From: an uncultured Lachnospiraceae bacterium
Lineage (GTDB): Bacteria > Bacillota > Clostridia > Lachnospirales > Lachnospiraceae
Length of the DNA stretch: 42,991 bases
Direction: 5' to 3'
Assembly: GCA_902781215.1 (NCBI GenBank)
Contig: CACZIO010000023.1
Span: 1-42,991, forward strand
Shown here piece by piece: positions 40,053-42,991 of the stretch. Position 1 is the stretch's first letter, and the number at the start of each line of letters is the position of its first letter. The notes beneath the pieces are model-generated. The model was not told where the DNA came from, did no database searches, and saw nothing but the letters and a program-made list of their open reading frames with translations. A program made the position numbers and the translations under genes.

Positions 40053-41846
40053 ATGCACGCTACGATCAAAGAATACTCTGAAAAAATCACGAGCAGGAAA
40101 TCCTACTGGATCCCCCTGCTCTTTTATACATTCGGAGCCTACGGCTTCTCCATGCTCAACCGCACCGTCGGCGCGGACGACCTCGCCACCTCCCTCTATG
40201 TGGACGGCACCGTCTGGCTCTCCGAGCTGCGCTGGGGCGCCGTCCTGTGGAAAAAGCTCTTCTCCTTCGGCGACTGCGTCCCCTACCTGGACAAATTCCT
40301 GTCCGTCTGCTTCCTCATGCTGGCGGGCACTGCCTTCGCCTGCCTGCTCTACACCATGAACGGCAGAAAGGACCGGGTCTGGCTCTACACGGTCGCCGCC
40401 TGCTCCTTCATCACCTACCCCATCATCTGCGAGATCTGGGAATTCACCTGTGGCGGCACCATCATCGTCCCCGGCGACTTCTTCTGCACCTTCGTCCTGC
40501 TGCTCTGGCTCCTGCATGGGCAGACAGATATCAGATCCGGTCATTCCGCTGACACCGCTGACACCGCGGACGCCGGTACTCATGAAAAAAACGACGGGCA
40601 GCGTTATGCAAAGAGCGCGGGAAAAAGGCCTTCCGGCAAATACTCCTCCCGCATCCGGGGCGGCTCCGCTTCCGGCATTCCCTTTCTCTCCGACGCCCGC
40701 AAGCTCCTCCTCGCCGGCATCCTCCTGACCCCCGTGATCTCCAGCGCCGAATCCATCGCGCCTGTCTACGTCACGACGGTCCTGATCATGCTCTTCTACC
40801 GCCACTGCGTCCGCCGGGTCCGCCCCGGTGAAAAGACCGCCTGGTTCATGGAGGGCGTCTACTATGCCATTCCCCTCATCATCGCCTTCATCCTGCGCCT
40901 GGTGATCGGCTACGGCATCATGGCCGTCCTGGGCCTGCACTACCAGCACACAGGCGCCACCCGCATCGAATGGCCCCTGTCGGGCGCCCAGCTCGCGGGC
41001 CTCTTCAAGGGCATCCTGATCGACTACGGCGTCGCCGCCCTGATCAACCTGCCCATCACGATCTTCATCGTCTGCACCGTCCTGTTCGCCGTCCGCTGCA
41101 TCCTGCTCGCCGTCCGCCGCCGCAGCCCTCTCCCCCTTTTCCTGGGGATCTGCATCGGCATCTCCCTCTTCCTGATCACCCTGATCCAGGGAGCCGTCAT
41201 GTACTACCGGACCGCGATCACCCTCATGGTCTTCTGCGCCTTTGTCTTCTACCTCTTCGCGGAGGACTTCTGCCGCTGGATCAACGACGGGATCCTGAAC
41301 CGGCGCCGCCTGCAGGCCGCCCTGGGCCGCTGCGGCATCGTCCTGCTGCTCTTCATCACCTGGCGCCAGGCAGCCCACCTGCACCGCTTCCTGGCCCTCA
41401 ACAACCAGCGCTACGACAACGAGGCAGCCGTCATGCAGCAGATCGGCTACACCCTCTCCACAGAGTATGACACCTCCAAGCCCCTGATCTTCGTAGGCGA
41501 CTTCTCCAACGGAGACGCCCTCTACAGCATCACCCACGACCTGGGTGAGACCAGACAGGGTGCCCTCTACCGCCGCATCCGCCACAGGATCGACGGCACA
41601 GAGACCTGGAAATCCCCCGCCCTCGTCCAGACCACCGTCTCCTCCGCCATCGACTGGTATCACTGGGAGTTCGACGGCCGGCTCATGGGCAGATTCCTGG
41701 CCTACTACGGCTACGACTTCGACGTCCGCGCCCTCTCCCGCGAGGAGCTGGAGCCCTACAACGCAGAGGCCGCTGAGCTCGGCATGAAGCCCTTCCAGAT
41801 CATCGACCGCGGTGACTACCTGCTCATCTGCCTCGGCCGCCTGTAA
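40053..41846 (+). CDS. GtrII-like polytopic membrane glycosyltransferase
   Basis: The 597-residue protein has about ten to eleven membrane helices and a C-terminal cytoplasmic or external domain (about 450-597). The GtrII glucosyltransferase features are near the N-terminus: LFYTFGAYGFSMLNR, then GADDLATSLY and ELRWGAVLWKKLF (acidic pair and RWG). GT-C enzymes of this kind take a sugar from a polyprenyl-phosphate donor outside the cell and attach it to a polymer. A polar insert (bases about 40525-40695, Asp/Thr/Ser/Lys-rich) interrupts the helices. GGAGGAAGCC before ATG 40053 fixes the start. It is the last gene of the cluster and the likely final transferase. Confidence 0.83.
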   Translation: MHATIKEYSEKITSRKSYWIPLLFYTFGAYGFSMLNRTVGADDLATSLYVDGTVWLSELRWGAVLWKKLFSFGDCVPYLDKFLSVCFLMLAGTAFACLLYTMNGRKDRVWLYTVAACSFITYPIICEIWEFTCGGTIIVPGDFFCTFVLLLWLLHGQTDIRSGHSADTADTADAGTHEKNDGQRYAKSAGKRPSGKYSSRIRGGSASGIPFLSDARKLLLAGILLTPVISSAESIAPVYVTTVLIMLFYRHCVRRVRPGEKTAWFMEGVYYAIPLIIAFILRLVIGYGIMAVLGLHYQHTGATRIEWPLSGAQLAGLFKGILIDYGVAALINLPITIFIVCTVLFAVRCILLAVRRRSPLPLFLGICIGISLFLITLIQGAVMYYRTAITLMVFCAFVFYLFAEDFCRWINDGILNRRRLQAALGRCGIVLLLFITWRQAAHLHRFLALNNQRYDNEAAVMQQIGYTLSTEYDTSKPLIFVGDFSNGDALYSITHDLGETRQGALYRRIRHRIDGTETWKSPALVQTTVSSAIDWYHWEFDGRLMGRFLAYYGYDFDVRALSREELEPYNAEAAELGMKPFQIIDRGDYLLICLGRL

Positions 41847-42066
41847 AATCCGGCTGCACAGCCGGCACCTGTAAACAACGGCTGCACAGCCCCGGCACCT
41901 GTAAACAACGGCTGCACACCCGGCACCTCTAAGAAACCGGTGTTCTTTCCCCGAGCATCTGCAAGCTCTCATCATCCGGCCGGCCGCTGTATTCGCATTC
42001 CCCGGTCAGATCCCCTGGTCAGCACCGACAAGCCGGGCATTGGCCTGCCTGCAGAAATAATCAAAA
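41847..42066. other. Intergenic region with tandem repeats after the GtrII-like gene
   Basis: Holds three tandem repeats (41851-41937) and a GC-rich remainder. No gene is seen. No clear terminator for the plus-strand operon is present apart from the repeat palindromes. Confidence 0.5.
41851..41937. repeat. Three tandem 28-30-bp repeats
   Basis: Units at 41851-41878, 41879-41908 and 41909-41937 share CGGCTGCACAGC, CGGCACCTGTAAAC. The end of the GtrII-like gene (GGCCGCCTGTAAAATC) resembles the repeat's second half, so the array may stem from duplication of the gene's 3' end. Each unit contains the palindrome CCGGCTGCACAGCCGG or a decayed form. Confidence 0.85.
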
Positions 42067-42118
42067 AAATCCCCTGCCGGAGACTTTGCCGTCTCTGACA
42101 GGGGATTTCATTGTTCAG
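42063..42118 (-). terminator. Terminator of the L,D-transpeptidase gene
   Basis: AAATCCCCTG and GAGAC pair with GTCTC and CAGGGGATTT (42067-42118). On the minus strand a run of T follows (42069-42063). Confidence 0.88.
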
Positions 42119-42147
42119 ATCATGTTTCTCCTATGCCACGAAAAGGC

Positions 42148-42991
42148 TTAGTAGACGATAACACGTGTCTTGGTCGGTGTGACCTGGTAGATAAACTTCG
42201 CGTCCGCGAGAGGCAGGCGGATGCAGCTGTTGGATTTGCTCTTTCCAAGAGATCCGTCTTTCACCTTTGCGGTCGCAGGGTTTCTGCTTCCCTTCCTGTA
42301 CAGGATCGAGTGGAAATAGTTGCCTGCGCTGATCCTGGTCGCATAGAAAGCGGTGGAAGCGGAGAAATCCTTGTATCCGTGCTTCTTGTTGGTCTTGTGA
42401 TTCAGTGTCCAGGAACCGGAAGGGCTGGGTGTGGACTTCTTGCCGATCGTGCACTTGATATTTCTGCGGATGCAGGTCCATTTTCCTTTGGAGCCCTGGT
42501 AAATGTTGATGTTGTGTTGGCCCTTGTTGACCAGGATCAGATATCTGGTACTGCTGCTGTACTTCTGCGCTTTTGCATCCATGCCATAGGCATCTTTTCC
42601 GCCTGCAGCCGCCGTACTCGGAGCCGCTGCCGGCGCCGCACCGAGGTACTGAAGAGAAGTATCCGCAAGAACCTTGTAACGGTAGCCATTGGCAGTCACC
42701 ACAGTATTGGCCGTGCGTACCTGCCTGCCGGAGCCGGGTGTGAAATAATAGTACTTAGCCCCTATTTTGACAAGTCCGGTCACCATAGCCCCACCATTAG
42801 GATTCAGGTAATAGTAGGCTCCGCCGATATTTCTGAGACCTGTCAGAAGCGCACCATACTTGACCGGGCTTGCGCCTGTGTTAGTGCTGGCGTAGAACCA
42901 TTTATTGTTCTTTTTGACCCAGCCTTTCTGGACATAGCCGTTCTTGTCAAAGGCATATACATAGCCGTTGATCATTTTGAGCGTGTTCTTA
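42148..42991 (-). CDS. L,D-transpeptidase with cell-wall-binding repeats (5' part outside the window)
   Basis: The frame is open through the right edge, reading KNTLK before the first ATG in view (42975), so the gene begins beyond the window. At least 280 residues are present. Cell-wall-binding repeats come first (NGYVYAFDKNGYVQKGW, GGAYYYLNPNGGAMVTG, GAKYYYFTPGSGRQV). After an Ala-rich linker follows a YkuD domain (about 135-275): RYLILVNKGQHNINIYQG, TPSPSGSW, FHSILY, and active-site SNSCIRLPLADAKFIY. The usual motif is SHGCIR; here Asn-Ser replaces His-Gly while the catalytic Cys and Arg remain. It forms 3-3 crosslinks or attaches proteins to peptidoglycan. Confidence 0.88.
   Translation of the reverse strand, partial: KNTLKMINGYVYAFDKNGYVQKGWVKKNNKWFYASTNTGASPVKYGALLTGLRNIGGAYYYLNPNGGAMVTGLVKIGAKYYYFTPGSGRQVRTANTVVTANGYRYKVLADTSLQYLGAAPAAAPSTAAAGGKDAYGMDAKAQKYSSSTRYLILVNKGQHNINIYQGSKGKWTCIRRNIKCTIGKKSTPSPSGSWTLNHKTNKKHGYKDFSASTAFYATRISAGNYFHSILYRKGSRNPATAKVKDGSLGKSKSNSCIRLPLADAKFIYQVTPTKTRVIVY

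Noticed and set aside
39972-41975. Long minus-strand frame across the GtrII-like gene
   Set aside because: It is rich in Asp, Glu, Gly and Val from reading the complement of hydrophobic codons. The plus strand has clear membrane helices and a ribosome site.

Overview
The window looks like chromosome of a GC-rich (roughly 60%) member of the Clostridia, most like Lachnospiraceae. Pointers are strong AGGAGG ribosome sites, lipoproteins with LxxC lipoboxes, CsoR-type copper control, cell-wall-binding repeats of the GWQK..KKYYF kind on peptidoglycan enzymes, a TAXI-type TRAP transporter, FtsH and a standalone FakA-like domain. This placement is inference; no rRNA or tRNA gene is present.

Layout. 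Bases 1-106 look like the right end of an IS200/IS605-type element whose tnpB would lie to the left of the window. Minus-strand genes follow: a small lipoprotein flanked by two copies of a palindrome, a GH3 beta-N-acetylhexosaminidase lipoprotein, and an AAA+ ATPase with a nuclease-like C-terminus. Next is a csoR-copA copper operon whose last 69 codons look like a CopZ chaperone with its own ribosome site. A PhoP/PhoR-type two-component system is divergent from a Na+/phosphate cotransporter, with Pho-box-like repeats between them. A fused amidase/beta-lactamase-like lipoprotein and a threonine aldolase come next. An AraC regulator, a Gfo/Idh/MocA oxidoreductase and a xylose-isomerase-like epimerase form a sugar or inositol module. 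Then come a phosphohexomutase, a TRAP-TAXI transporter with a cytidylate-kinase-like gene, two paralogous SGNH-hydrolase membrane proteins, a glutaredoxin, a cell-wall amidase, the FakA-like mini-protein, FtsH and shikimate kinase.

The plus-strand block at 35508-41846 is the most system-like part. It holds a WecE-type sugar aminotransferase, an ArnC-like polyprenyl-phosphate glycosyltransferase, an ATP-grasp ligase, two small EmrE/ArnE-ArnF-like membrane proteins and a GtrII-like polytopic glycosyltransferase. Read together they suggest synthesis of an amino-sugar on undecaprenyl phosphate, possible acylation of it by the ATP-grasp enzyme, flipping across the membrane and transfer to a surface polymer. 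This would be a Gram-positive analogue of the Arn lipid A modification pathway. The window ends inside an L,D-transpeptidase with cell-wall-binding repeats.

Several non-coding structures stand out. Two unrelated arrays of 13-bp tandem repeats sit directly upstream of minus-strand genes (17467-17544 and 22366-22470). A 28-30-bp repeat follows the GtrII-like gene. A nested palindromic operator lies in front of the ATPase gene. Low-complexity Ala/Gly/Ser/Asp insertions interrupt several otherwise conserved enzymes.
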